Assembly: GCA_035564555.1 (NCBI GenBank) | Contig: DATMTS010000002.1 | Location: forward strand, 23,786 to 87,785 | Length of the DNA stretch: 64,000 bases | Direction of reading: 5' to 3' | Source of the DNA: DATMTS01 sp035564555 | GTDB lineage: Bacteria > Actinomycetota > Actinomycetes > Actinomycetales > Microbacteriaceae | Shown here: positions 18,127 to 25,638 of the stretch, in pieces | Layout of the letters: each line of letters opens with the position of its first letter | Numbering within the stretch: position 1 is the first letter of the stretch | Translations under genes and position numbers: made by a program | The notes under the pieces: model-generated | The model's input: the letters and a program-made list of their open reading frames with translations, nothing else | Told to the model about the DNA's origin: nothing | Databases searched by the model: none

Positions 18127-18786
18127 ATGGTGCGGGTGGCGATCGTCGATGACCACGAGTCGGTGCGGCTCGGGCTGCATGCCGCGTGCGAAGAGGCGGG
18201 ATACGCCATCGTCGCCGAGGGGGCGAACGTGGCGGAGGTCATCGAGGGGCTGGCTGCCTCCGATTGCGACGTCGTCGTGCTCGACCTCTCGCTCGGAGAC
18301 GGGTCGAGCGTGACCGACAATGTGAAGCGGCTTCAGGCGGCCGGGGCGGCCGTGCTGATCCACAGCATCGCCGACCGCGTCGCCAACGTTCGCGAGGCTC
18401 TCGCCGCGGGAGCCGCCGGTGTCGTGCCTAAGTCGGCGCCCACGGCCACTGTGATGGCGTCGATCAACACGGTGGCCTCGGGGGAGGTCCTGAACAACCT
18501 CGAGTGGGCGAGCGCCATCGATGCGGACAACGAGTTCGCGAAGGCACAGCTCGGCCGGCGTGAGCGCGATGTGCTGCACCTCTACGCATCCGGACTGCCG
18601 CTGAAGGCCGTGGCCGAACAACTCGGCATCGCGCACTCCACGGCGCGCGAGCACCTCGACCGGGTTCGCGCGAAGTACGTCGAGGTGGGCCGGCCCGCAC
18701 CGACCAAGGTCGATCTGCTGCGACGCGCCGTCGAAGACGGAATCCTACCGTCGGTCGCCTCGGACCTCGCGGACGAGAGTGGCTGA
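18127..18786 (+). CDS. NarL/FixJ-family response regulator
   Basis: A 219-residue two-component transcription factor. The receiver domain has the acidic pair DD at residues 8-9, phospho-acceptor Asp53 in VVLDLS and the conserved Lys in VVPKSAP near residue 104. A LuxR-type HTH spans about residues 142-205 (LGRRERDVLHLYASG, STAREHLDRVRAKY). The kinase gene follows with an 8-base overlap, so the pair is co-expressed. Target genes unknown. Confidence 0.92.
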   Translation: MVRVAIVDDHESVRLGLHAACEEAGYAIVAEGANVAEVIEGLAASDCDVVVLDLSLGDGSSVTDNVKRLQAAGAAVLIHSIADRVANVREALAAGAAGVVPKSAPTATVMASINTVASGEVLNNLEWASAIDADNEFAKAQLGRRERDVLHLYASGLPLKAVAEQLGIAHSTAREHLDRVRAKYVEVGRPAPTKVDLLRRAVEDGILPSVASDLADESG

Positions 18787-20083
18787 ACCGGCCGCGTCGC
18801 CACCGCACTTCGCGACGTCCGACCCGCGCAACCCGCTCACCCGGGCGCGCACCGATCGACTCGCGAGCAGGGTGATCGCCGGCTTCGGGCTGCTGTTCAG
18901 CGCCCAGGTCGTCCCCGTGCTCGTTCAAGGGCTGCCGAGCCTGGCCGAACCGTGGGCCGGGCTGGTCGCGGGGCTGTTGTTCGGCACCCTGGTCTGGGTG
19001 GCGATCGCGGCCGTGCTGCAGCGCACCGTCTCGCTGGCCACGAGCGTGTTCGCCGTGCTCTACATCGTCGCGCTCGCCACGTGGCCGCTGTTCACCAGCG
19101 CGAACGCCGCCCTGCTGGATGCCCGGCCGTGGCTGTGGTACCTGTGCAGCGTGGCGACCGCATATGCGGCGATCGGAATGCCTCTCGTGCCCGCCGCCGT
19201 GTACACGGTTCTGGCCCCGCTGGTCTACGGTCTCCTTCGCGGCAGCAGCGGAGGTGCAGGCAGTTGGGAGTCCGCTGCCCTCGACAGCGTGTACGCGCTC
19301 GTGCTCGGCGGGGTCATCCTGGTGATCGTGACGATGCTGCGGCAGGCGGCATCCAATGTCGACGCGGCCCAGTTCGGCGCGCTGCAACGCTATTCGCGGG
19401 CCGTTCGGGAGCACGCGCACGAGGCGGAACGCGTCGAAGTCGACGCGATCGTGCACGACAGCGTTCTCACGACGTTGCTCGCGGCCGCGAATGCGCGCAG
19501 CGCCGAGACCAGGAAGCTCGCGGCACGGATGGCGCGCGACGCGATCGGGCACCTCAATGCGCCGACCGAGCCGATCGGCGCCGATGACGCCACAACAGAC
19601 ACCGGAGTGCTGCGGGACAGACTCGTGGAGGCGGCGCGTTCGGTGCCGGTACCGTTCACGATCGACGCCGATCCCGGGGTGGTGACCATTCCACTGCACG
19701 CAGGCGAGGCGCTCTACGCTGCCACCGTGCAGGCCATGGTGAACAGTGCGCAGCACGCGGGCAGCGGCGCGCTGCGACGCCGGGTGCAGGTCATCCCCGA
19801 ACCGCCGGCCGACGTCCGCATCGTCATCGGAGATGACGGCGACGGGTTCGACCCGTCGGAGGTACCGCCCGAGAGGCTCGGCGTGGCCGTCTCGATCATC
19901 GAGCGGATGATGCGGGCAGGGGGCGTCGCCGAGGTGCGATCGGCACCAGGAGAAGGAACGGAGATCTCGCTGCGCTGGCCGGTGCGGCAGGATGATCGGC
20001 CGGATCAGAACGTCGAGCTCGGCACGATGTTCGATGACGCCTCCACCGACGGCGCAACCGTGCGGGAAGCGGGCGAGGAATGA
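18779..20083 (+). CDS. Membrane sensor histidine kinase (HisKA_3/NarX-like)
   Basis: A 434-residue kinase with about six N-terminal membrane segments (residues 30-195), a short helical DHp region with VDAIVHDSVLTTLLAA carrying the likely phospho-accepting His, and a C-terminal ATPase domain with AMVNSAQHAG (N box), DDGDGFDPS (G1) and GEGTEISLRWP (G2). There is no separate extracellular sensor domain, so it probably senses a membrane or wall signal. The GTG start lies within the end of the response regulator gene; the stop overlaps the next start (ATGA). Confidence 0.9.
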   Translation: MAEPAASPPHFATSDPRNPLTRARTDRLASRVIAGFGLLFSAQVVPVLVQGLPSLAEPWAGLVAGLLFGTLVWVAIAAVLQRTVSLATSVFAVLYIVALATWPLFTSANAALLDARPWLWYLCSVATAYAAIGMPLVPAAVYTVLAPLVYGLLRGSSGGAGSWESAALDSVYALVLGGVILVIVTMLRQAASNVDAAQFGALQRYSRAVREHAHEAERVEVDAIVHDSVLTTLLAAANARSAETRKLAARMARDAIGHLNAPTEPIGADDATTDTGVLRDRLVEAARSVPVPFTIDADPGVVTIPLHAGEALYAATVQAMVNSAQHAGSGALRRRVQVIPEPPADVRIVIGDDGDGFDPSEVPPERLGVAVSIIERMMRAGGVAEVRSAPGEGTEISLRWPVRQDDRPDQNVELGTMFDDASTDGATVREAGEE

Positions 20084-21117
20084 TCAATCCCTCGCGCGCC
20101 ACTCTGATCGGGCTGGGCGCTTTGTTCTCCGCCTATCATGTCTTCCTCGGGGTGGTCTCGCTCGATATTCCGCGGCATCCGGGGCCCGCGATCGGCTCGC
20201 TCGTGCTCTACGCCGTCGCCACTACGGCGAGCCTGTGGGCGGTGCGTCGCGCACGGATGCCGATCTGGCTGGCGGCGTTCGACCTGGCGGTGAGCATCGC
20301 GATCCCGCTACTGGTCTCCAGCCAGCTCGATGCGAAGGCGGAGAACGGCTACGCCACCTGGTACATCGCGGCCATGGGCGCGTTGATGACCATCGTCGCG
20401 GTACGCAGGCAGACGTTGTTCGCCTGGCTCGGTGCCGGGTTCCTCGCCGTGCACACCGTCTTCTGGGCGGGACTGGGATCGATCGTCTCGCTCGGGGTGC
20501 TGGGCAGCGTGGTGTGGGTCGCGGGTGCCGTCGTCGTGATGCGCACGTTCACGAGAGCGATCCGCGATACCGATCACTTCGCCCGTGCCGAACGGCAGGC
20601 GGCCGAATGGCAGGCGGCGCAGGAGGCGCACGTCTCCGAACGCCAGCATCGGCTCGCCTACACATACCGGATGGCAGAACCGCTGTTGACCGAGATCGTG
20701 CGGTCGCGAGGCGATCTCACGCCCGAGCAGCGCGCCGAGTGCCTGCTGCTCGAGGGGGCCATGCGGGACGAGATCCGAGGACGCGCGTTGCTGAACGACG
20801 GCGTGCGGGCGGCGGTCGGGGCGGCACGAAGACGCGGGGCGACGGTGAGTCTCCTCGACGAGGGAGGCTTGGACGGCATGGATGCTCCGTCCCGTCAGGT
20901 CGTACTGGATCGGCTGGCTCAGGCGGTACGCGACTCGACTGCCGACAAACTGATCGTGCGCACGGTTCCCCGTGCATCCGAGGTCGCGGTCACCGTCGTT
21001 GGCTTGCGTGCTCCCGAGCGCACCGAGAACGCCGACAACGATGCAGACACCGATACCGACACCGACACCGACGACGAGGTCGAACTGTGGCTGGAGATCC
21101 CCCGCGCGCCACGCTGA
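20080..21117 (+). CDS. Membrane protein resembling a degenerate sensor kinase
   Basis: A 345-residue protein with about five N-terminal membrane segments (residues 5-155) and a soluble C-terminal half. The cytoplasmic part contains LTPEQRAECLLLEGAMRDEIRG-like sequence seen in actinobacterial kinase-like proteins and ends in VELWLEIP, which resembles the last strand of a kinase ATPase domain, but no phospho-His region and no N, G1 or G2 boxes can be found. A (Asp-Thr)-repeat encoded by GACACC/GATACC hexamers sits at bases 21046-21075. It is translationally coupled to the kinase gene, so it probably modulates that system. Confidence 0.75.
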   Translation: MINPSRATLIGLGALFSAYHVFLGVVSLDIPRHPGPAIGSLVLYAVATTASLWAVRRARMPIWLAAFDLAVSIAIPLLVSSQLDAKAENGYATWYIAAMGALMTIVAVRRQTLFAWLGAGFLAVHTVFWAGLGSIVSLGVLGSVVWVAGAVVVMRTFTRAIRDTDHFARAERQAAEWQAAQEAHVSERQHRLAYTYRMAEPLLTEIVRSRGDLTPEQRAECLLLEGAMRDEIRGRALLNDGVRAAVGAARRRGATVSLLDEGGLDGMDAPSRQVVLDRLAQAVRDSTADKLIVRTVPRASEVAVTVVGLRAPERTENADNDADTDTDTDTDDEVELWLEIPRAPR

Positions 21118-21170
21118 CCCGGCTGCACTCGGGGCGCTGACCCCAAGCGCGCCGCAGCGCGAACGACGGG

Positions 21171-21249
21171 GACGGGTCCACCGGCACGAGACGAGGGTCC
21201 CGGTACGACGACGGGTCCACCCGTGCGAGACGGGGCTCGCCGGCACGAC
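21171..21249. repeat. Two imperfect tandem copies of a 39-40 base unit
   Basis: Copy 1 (21171-21209) and copy 2 (21210-21249) both begin GACGGGTCCACC, share CGAGACG in the middle and end CGGTACGAC or CGGCACGAC. They follow the end of the sensor-kinase operon; no coding role is evident. Confidence 0.65.
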
Positions 21250-21264
21250 TGGATCAGGGGGACG

Positions 21265-21302
21265 ACGAAGGGGCGCCGGTTCGATGACCGACGCCCCTTC
21301 GT
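21265..21302 (+). terminator. Hairpin terminator after the two-component operon
   Basis: ACGAAGGGGCG at 21265-21275 pairs perfectly with 21292-21302 across a 16-base loop. It lies 148 bases past the stop of the third gene of the operon. There is no clear T-run after it, as is common in GC-rich actinobacteria. Confidence 0.5.
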
Positions 21303-21309
21303 GAAGCCC

Positions 21310-21346
21310 CGAGTCGGGACGATAACCCGAATATCGTCCCGACTCG
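21310..21346. other. Perfect 15-bp stem hairpin
   Basis: CGAGTCGGGACGATA at 21310-21324 and its exact complement at 21332-21346 enclose the 7-base loop ACCCGAA. It could end transcription from either side (two-component operon or accE) or form a stable RNA end. Confidence 0.65.
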
Positions 21347-21416
21347 CCCCCAAAGCACTCGCCTGCTTACCCTAGTCGACGAATGATTGGCGGTGTAACT
21401 CAAAGAGAGACACCTA

Positions 21417-21447
21417 GCACTATCTATAGTGCACCCCGTCGTGCACT
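21417..21447. promoter_or_regulatory. Nested inverted repeats, possible operator
   Basis: GCACTAT (21417-21423) and ATAGTGC (21426-21432) form a 7+2+7 palindrome, and AGTGCAC (21428-21434) pairs with GTGCACT (21441-21447). The GCACT/AGTGC half-site thus occurs three times within 31 bases, 26 bases upstream of the ATG at 21473. A dimeric regulator site is plausible but unproven. Confidence 0.35.
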
Positions 21448-21472
21448 GGCACAGTCGTCATTTTGGAGGACA

Positions 21473-21700
21473 ATGGGGGACAATTTCCTCCGGTCGCCCG
21501 CCGATCTGATGCGATTGATCCACAAGGGAGCGCTGGTTCCACCCCCGAGTCGGGGTACAGCGGAGGTGGGCCTCAGGCATGCATCGGTCTACCCTCACGA
21601 CGTTTCCAAGAAGCTCCGAGCGCTCGCCGGCAGGCGACAGGATGCACGTCGTCGACACGTCAGAGACCGGCATTGCGCCACGCACCCGGGCCCGGCGTGA
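21473..21700 (+). CDS. Doubtful small ORF, 75 residues
   Basis: ATG 21473 follows TGGAGGACA, a good Shine-Dalgarno core but only 3-4 bases away. The product begins MGDNFLRSPADLMRLIHKGA and becomes Arg/His-rich toward the end, where it runs antisense into the last 41 bases of accE. I recognise no family. It is kept because it lies directly after the dyad cluster and has a ribosome site; it may well be spurious. Confidence 0.25.
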   Translation: MGDNFLRSPADLMRLIHKGALVPPPSRGTAEVGLRHASVYPHDVSKKLRALAGRRQDARRRHVRDRHCATHPGPA

Positions 21701-21899
21701 GTGGCATGCGCATGGGTCGCGCGCTGAGTTGCCAGGCCGAGACGGCCGGTTCCGCGATCTGGGCTTCGTCGTTCGCCTGCTCATGCAATGCTGCAGTGAT
21801 CACGGCGGTCACCGCCGCGATCTCGGTCGCGCTCAGGCCACGCGTGGCGAACGCGAGATCGAGGGCATCCGTCTGCCCGTTCGCTGCGTGCTTGCCCAT
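21660..21899 (-). CDS. accE: Acyl-CoA carboxylase epsilon subunit
   Basis: A 79-residue protein with the family pattern: a helix LSATEIAAVTAVITAAL in the middle and the conserved C-terminal SAWQLSARPMR ... PGPGAWRNAGL. AccE-type subunits tighten the interaction of the biotin-bearing alpha and carboxyltransferase beta subunits in actinobacteria. It lies 91 bases downstream of accD5 on the same strand and starts at ATG 21899 behind a GAGGAG site. Confidence 0.85.
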   Translation of the reverse strand: MGKHAANGQTDALDLAFATRGLSATEIAAVTAVITAALHEQANDEAQIAEPAVSAWQLSARPMRMPLTPGPGAWRNAGL

Positions 21900-21990
21900 C
21901 GTGACTCCTCACCGTGATGCAATTATCCGCCGCGCTCGCCTTGGGCGCACCGCCGCAAATGCGCGGTCGCCTCCAGCGGGCCGGCTCCGT

Positions 21991-23595
21991 TCAGAGCGGG
22001 ATGTTTCCGTGCTTCTTGGGCGGCACCGTCGCCCGCTTCGTGCGTAGCGCGCGAAGCGCCTTGATGACCGAGATGCGCGTCGCCGCCGGCTCGATCACAC
22101 CGTCGAGCTCGCCTCGCTCGGCGGCGAGGAAGGGACTGGCCACGTTGTAGGTGTATTCGTTTGCGAGCTTGGCGCGCACGGCGGCGACGTCTTCGCCGGC
22201 CTCTTCGGCTCGCTTTATCTCGCCGCGATAGAGGATGTTGACGGCGCCCTGGCCGCCCATCACCGCGATCTCTGCGGTGGGCCAGGCGAGGTTGATATCG
22301 GCGCCGAGCTGCTTGGAGCCCATCACGATATAGGCGCCGCCGTATGCCTTGCGGGTGATCACCGTGACCAGTGGCACGGTGGCCTCCGCGTACGCGTAGA
22401 GCAGCTTGGCGCCTCGCCGGATCACTCCGGTCCACTCCTGATCGGTTCCCGGCAGGTATCCGGGAACGTCGACGAGGGTCAGGATGGGGATGGAGAATGC
22501 GTCGCAGAATCGCACGAACCGGGCGGCCTTCTCGCCGGCATCGATGTTCAACGTTCCCGCCATCGCGTTGGGCTGGTTGGCGATGATCCCGACCGAACGC
22601 CCCTCCATGCGGGCGAACCCGATCACGATGTTCGGCGCGAACAAGGGCTGCACCTCGAGGAAGTCACCGTCGTCGACGATGTTCTCGATGATCGTGGTCA
22701 CGTCATACGGCTGGTTCGGCGAATCCGGGATGATCTCGTTCAGCTTGCGGTCGGAGTCGGTCACCTCGAGTTCCGAATCGCTGAGGTACAGCGGCGGCTC
22801 CGCCAGGTTGTTGTCGGGCAGGAATCCGATCAGGGTGCGCGCGTAGTCGAGGGCGTCCTGCTCGTCGCTGGCCAGATAGTGACTCACCCCGGAGATCTTG
22901 TTGTGCGTGAGCGCTCCACCGAGTTCCTCCATGCCGACGTCTTCTCCGGTGACCGTCTTGATCACATCGGGACCGGTCACGAACATCTGCGAAGACTTGT
23001 CGACCATGATCACGAAGTCGGTGAGCGCGGGTGAGTACACGGCGCCGCCCGCGGCGGGCCCCATCACGATCGAGATCTGCGGGATCACGCCGGAGGCCTG
23101 CGTGTTGCGGCGGAAGATCTCGCCGTACTTGCCGAGTGCGACGACGCCTTCCTGAATACGGGCGCCGCCCGAGTCGAGGATGCCGATGATGGGCACCCCG
23201 GTCTTCAGTGCGTGGTCCATCACCTTGATGATCTTCTCGCCGGCCACCTCTCCGAGGGAACCGCCGAAGATCGTGAAGTCTTGCGCATAGACGGCGACAT
23301 TGCGTCCGTGGATGGTTCCGACGCCGGTGACCACGGCGTCGCCGTACGGACGTTTCTTCTCCATGCCGAACGCGTGGGTGCGGTGGCGCACGAACTCGTC
23401 GAATTCCGTGAAGGTGCCGGGGTCGAGCAGAAGCTCGATGCGTTCCCGCGCCGTCATCTTGCCTTTGGCGTGCTGCTTCTCGATCGCTGCCAGCCCGCTG
23501 GCGGTCACGGCCTCGTGGTACCGCTCCTTCAGATCGGCGAGCTTTCCCGCCGTCGTCATCAGATCAGGGCGTGGCTGCGTTGCGTTCTCGGTCAC
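21991..23595 (-). CDS. accD5: Acyl-CoA (propionyl-/acetyl-CoA) carboxylase beta subunit
   Basis: A 534-residue carboxyltransferase that moves CO2 from biotin to acetyl- or propionyl-CoA. Seen: the N-terminal KGKMTARERIELLLDPGTF, VVTGVGTIHGRNVAVYAQDF, GGARIQEGV oxyanion region in the first crotonase-like half, and the second half with GVIRRGAKLLYAYAEATVP and ITRKAYGGAYIVMGSK. Start taken as GTG 23595 because TAGAGT lies 7 bases upstream (leaderless); a frame upstream of it is open but non-conserved. Divergent from birA. Confidence 0.94.
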   Translation of the reverse strand: MTENATQPRPDLMTTAGKLADLKERYHEAVTASGLAAIEKQHAKGKMTARERIELLLDPGTFTEFDEFVRHRTHAFGMEKKRPYGDAVVTGVGTIHGRNVAVYAQDFTIFGGSLGEVAGEKIIKVMDHALKTGVPIIGILDSGGARIQEGVVALGKYGEIFRRNTQASGVIPQISIVMGPAAGGAVYSPALTDFVIMVDKSSQMFVTGPDVIKTVTGEDVGMEELGGALTHNKISGVSHYLASDEQDALDYARTLIGFLPDNNLAEPPLYLSDSELEVTDSDRKLNEIIPDSPNQPYDVTTIIENIVDDGDFLEVQPLFAPNIVIGFARMEGRSVGIIANQPNAMAGTLNIDAGEKAARFVRFCDAFSIPILTLVDVPGYLPGTDQEWTGVIRRGAKLLYAYAEATVPLVTVITRKAYGGAYIVMGSKQLGADINLAWPTAEIAVMGGQGAVNILYRGEIKRAEEAGEDVAAVRAKLANEYTYNVASPFLAAERGELDGVIEPAATRISVIKALRALRTKRATVPPKKHGNIPL

Positions 23596-23602
23596 GTCGT
23601 TC

Positions 23603-23608
23603 ACTCTA
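23603..23608 (-). promoter_or_regulatory. -10 box TAGAGT for leaderless accD5 transcript
   Basis: On the minus strand TAGAGT, 7 bases (GAACGAC), then GTG at 23595. No Shine-Dalgarno site precedes the GTG. Confidence 0.55.
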
Positions 23609-23709
23609 CCGGCAGCACATCTCGCGGAGCCGTTGACGGAATCCCACAAAGCGTGCTGCCGAATCGGTGCGTCGCGCGAGCGACTTCATCCGCACGGCAG
23701 ACTGTATTC

Positions 23710-24504
23710 ATGCAGCTACCACGCAGCGCAGCCCTGGTTCCGAGGCTGGAGATCCTCCAGCACGCGGGTTCGACCAACGACGAACTGGCGGGTCGCGCGG
23801 GCGCGGACCCGGACGACTGGCCGGATCTCTCGGTGCTCGTCACCGACGACCAACGCGCGGGCCGGGGACGACTTGGCCGGGTCTGGGTCGCACCGACGGG
23901 AAAGACGCTGGCCATCTCCGTGCTGTTGCGTCCGGTCACCGAGGACGGGGCGCAGTTGGAGCGCGACGCGTTCGGTTGGTTGCCGTTGCTGGCCGGCGTG
24001 GCGATGGCGCGCGCGGCGCAGAGCTTGGGCGTGGAGGCGCGAGTCAAGTGGCCGAATGACGTCTTGATCGCCGATCACAAGGTCTGCGGCGTGTTGTCCG
24101 AGTTACTGCCGGCATCCGCGTCGGAGGCGCCGGGTGCGGTCATCGGCGCCGGGGTCAACTTGAGCCTGGCACCGGATGAACTCCCGGTCGACACGGCGAC
24201 CTCGTTCACGATCGCCGGCATCGATCCCGATCCGGATGTGCTGTTGGCGGCCTACCTCATGGAGCTCAACCGGCTCTACCGGGGATTCCTCGCGGCGGAC
24301 GGCGATGCGGTGGGCAGCGGAATCGCGGATGCTGTGCGGGACGCCTGCGAAACCCTCGGTCGCGCCGTGCGGGTGGAACTGCCCGGGGGAGACGTTCTCG
24401 TGGGCACCGCGGCCGACATCGACGAGACCGGCAGGCTGGTCGTCGAAGCGAATGGGCGCCGCACGGCGGTCGCGGCCGGGGACGTCACCCACCTGCGGTA
24501 TTAA
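23710..24504 (+). CDS. birA: Biotin-[acetyl-CoA-carboxylase] ligase
   Basis: Activates biotin with ATP and attaches it to the EAMKM lysine of AccA3. The 264-residue protein has the biotinyl-AMP loop RAGRGRLGRVW near residue 57, KWPNDVL near 114, and the SH3-like C-terminal domain. It lacks an N-terminal HTH, so it is the non-repressor (group I) type. It is divergent from accD5, a pairing kept in mycobacteria. Start ATG 23710; CAGACT six bases upstream is a weak leaderless -10. Confidence 0.93.
   Translation: MQLPRSAALVPRLEILQHAGSTNDELAGRAGADPDDWPDLSVLVTDDQRAGRGRLGRVWVAPTGKTLAISVLLRPVTEDGAQLERDAFGWLPLLAGVAMARAAQSLGVEARVKWPNDVLIADHKVCGVLSELLPASASEAPGAVIGAGVNLSLAPDELPVDTATSFTIAGIDPDPDVLLAAYLMELNRLYRGFLAADGDAVGSGIADAVRDACETLGRAVRVELPGGDVLVGTAADIDETGRLVVEANGRRTAVAAGDVTHLRY
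24499..24504 (+). promoter_or_regulatory. -10 box TATTAA overlapping the birA stop
   Basis: TATTAA (the last three bases are the birA stop codon) is followed by 6 bases and the ATG of the PH-domain gene. AT content is high for this chromosome and no Shine-Dalgarno site is present. Confidence 0.5.
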
Positions 24505-24510
24505 TGGTGC

Positions 24511-25047
24511 ATGAGCATCCCCGCCGCCGCACCGCAGGCGGAGCGCGTGATCGCGCGTCTGCGTCCGCATGCGCGCGCGATGTTCTGGCCGAGCCTCGCC
24601 CTGATCGCCGGCTGCGGCGGGGTCGGCTACTTCGGTTCGTCGCTCACTGAGACCTGGGCGCCGTTGCTCGTGTGGGCCGGTGGCGCCCTCGTCGTGCTCG
24701 TGGTGTTCCTGCTGCCGCTCGCGCACTGGCTGAGCATTCGGTACACGATCACCACCCGTCGCATCATCCTGCGTTCCGGATTCTTCGTGCGCACACGGCA
24801 TGAGATCCTGCACAGTCGCGGCTACGACATCACGGTGACCAGCACGTGGCTGCAGAGCGCGTTCCGAACTGGCACCCTTCGGCTCAAGCGGGGCGCCGAC
24901 GGCACGATCGTGGTGCGAGACGTGCCGCACGTCGAGATCGTGCAGGCCGCGCTGCACGATCTGCTCGAGAACGCGCGCAACCTCACCGCGGCACTGCCCA
25001 GCTCGTCAGCCCTCGCGGATCAGGCCGCGCTGCGCGACCGGCGCTAG
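24511..25047 (+). CDS. PH-domain (bPH2-type) membrane protein
   Basis: A 178-residue protein with two membrane segments (about residues 25-45 and 52-72) followed by a bacterial PH-like beta domain recognisable from SIRYTITTRRIILRSGFF and the basic TLRLKRGADGT region. Homologues sit in the same place, between birA and a GtrA-like gene, in mycobacteria (Rv3278c). Function unknown; membrane-anchored adaptor role is a guess. Its last 42 bases overlap the 3' end of the GtrA-like gene on the other strand. Confidence 0.85.
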   Translation: MSIPAAAPQAERVIARLRPHARAMFWPSLALIAGCGGVGYFGSSLTETWAPLLVWAGGALVVLVVFLLPLAHWLSIRYTITTRRIILRSGFFVRTRHEILHSRGYDITVTSTWLQSAFRTGTLRLKRGADGTIVVRDVPHVEIVQAALHDLLENARNLTAALPSSSALADQAALRDRR

Positions 25048-25512
25048 CACGGCGCGACGGCGGTGAGGTGCGAACACCCACCAACGGTAGAGCGTGAAGC
25101 GGAACGCGGTGCCCAGCGCGAGTCCGATGACGTTGTTCGCGATCGTGTCAGACACGACCGAAGTGAAACCCAGCACATAATGGGACATCCACACACAGGC
25201 GAGCGGAATGGCCATGCCGACAAGACTCACCGCGAAGAACTCCGCCGCCTCGCGTCCCCGGTTGGGCCGACGCTCGGCCGCGAACGCCCAGTAGCGGTTC
25301 CCGATCCAGTTCACCGCGATCGCCACCAGCGTCGCCGCGATCGTGGCATACAGCGGGCCGTGCGCGACGACCGTCGGCTCGAAGACCGTCAGCCGCAGGG
25401 CTTCGAATACCGTGAGGTTCACGATCACGCCGACCGCCCCGATCGCGGCGAACTTCAGCAGTTGGCCGAGCAGCGGCGGCCGATCCACTGAGGCGGTGTC
25501 GGGTTCGGTCAT
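25006..25512 (-). CDS. GtrA-like membrane protein
   Basis: A 168-residue protein with four predicted membrane helices in the GtrA pattern: LLKFAAIGAVGVIVNLTVFE at residues 18-37, a second helix containing AVNWIGNRYWAF, a third FFAVSLVGMAIPLACVW, and the last NNVIGLALGTAFRFTLYRWW. GtrA-type proteins help flip or present lipid-linked sugars for wall glycan decoration. Start ATG 25512 fits the family N-terminus. Converges on the PH-domain gene with a 42-base tail-to-tail overlap. Confidence 0.88.
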   Translation of the reverse strand: MTEPDTASVDRPPLLGQLLKFAAIGAVGVIVNLTVFEALRLTVFEPTVVAHGPLYATIAATLVAIAVNWIGNRYWAFAAERRPNRGREAAEFFAVSLVGMAIPLACVWMSHYVLGFTSVVSDTIANNVIGLALGTAFRFTLYRWWVFAPHRRRAVLAPVAQRGLIREG

Positions 25513-25638
25513 GCGGCCACTGCTTCCATGGGCGAAGATAGACGTGCGTTGGCGAGCATACTTCGTCGCGCGCGTGCACTGCCTGTGAGTCCGCAGCGAC
25601 CGGGTATCGATATTGGTGCGAACACTCGGGAGGATCGG

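Larger units (their letters stand above)
21118..21659. other. 542-base intergenic region with hairpins, tandem repeat and dyads
   Basis: The only long stretch without a firm gene. In order it holds a 39/40-base tandem repeat (21171-21249), a terminator-like hairpin (21265-21302), a very stable 15-bp hairpin (21310-21346), a locally AT-richer segment with nested dyads (21417-21447) and a weak small ORF (21473-21700). Each is described separately. Confidence 0.7.
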
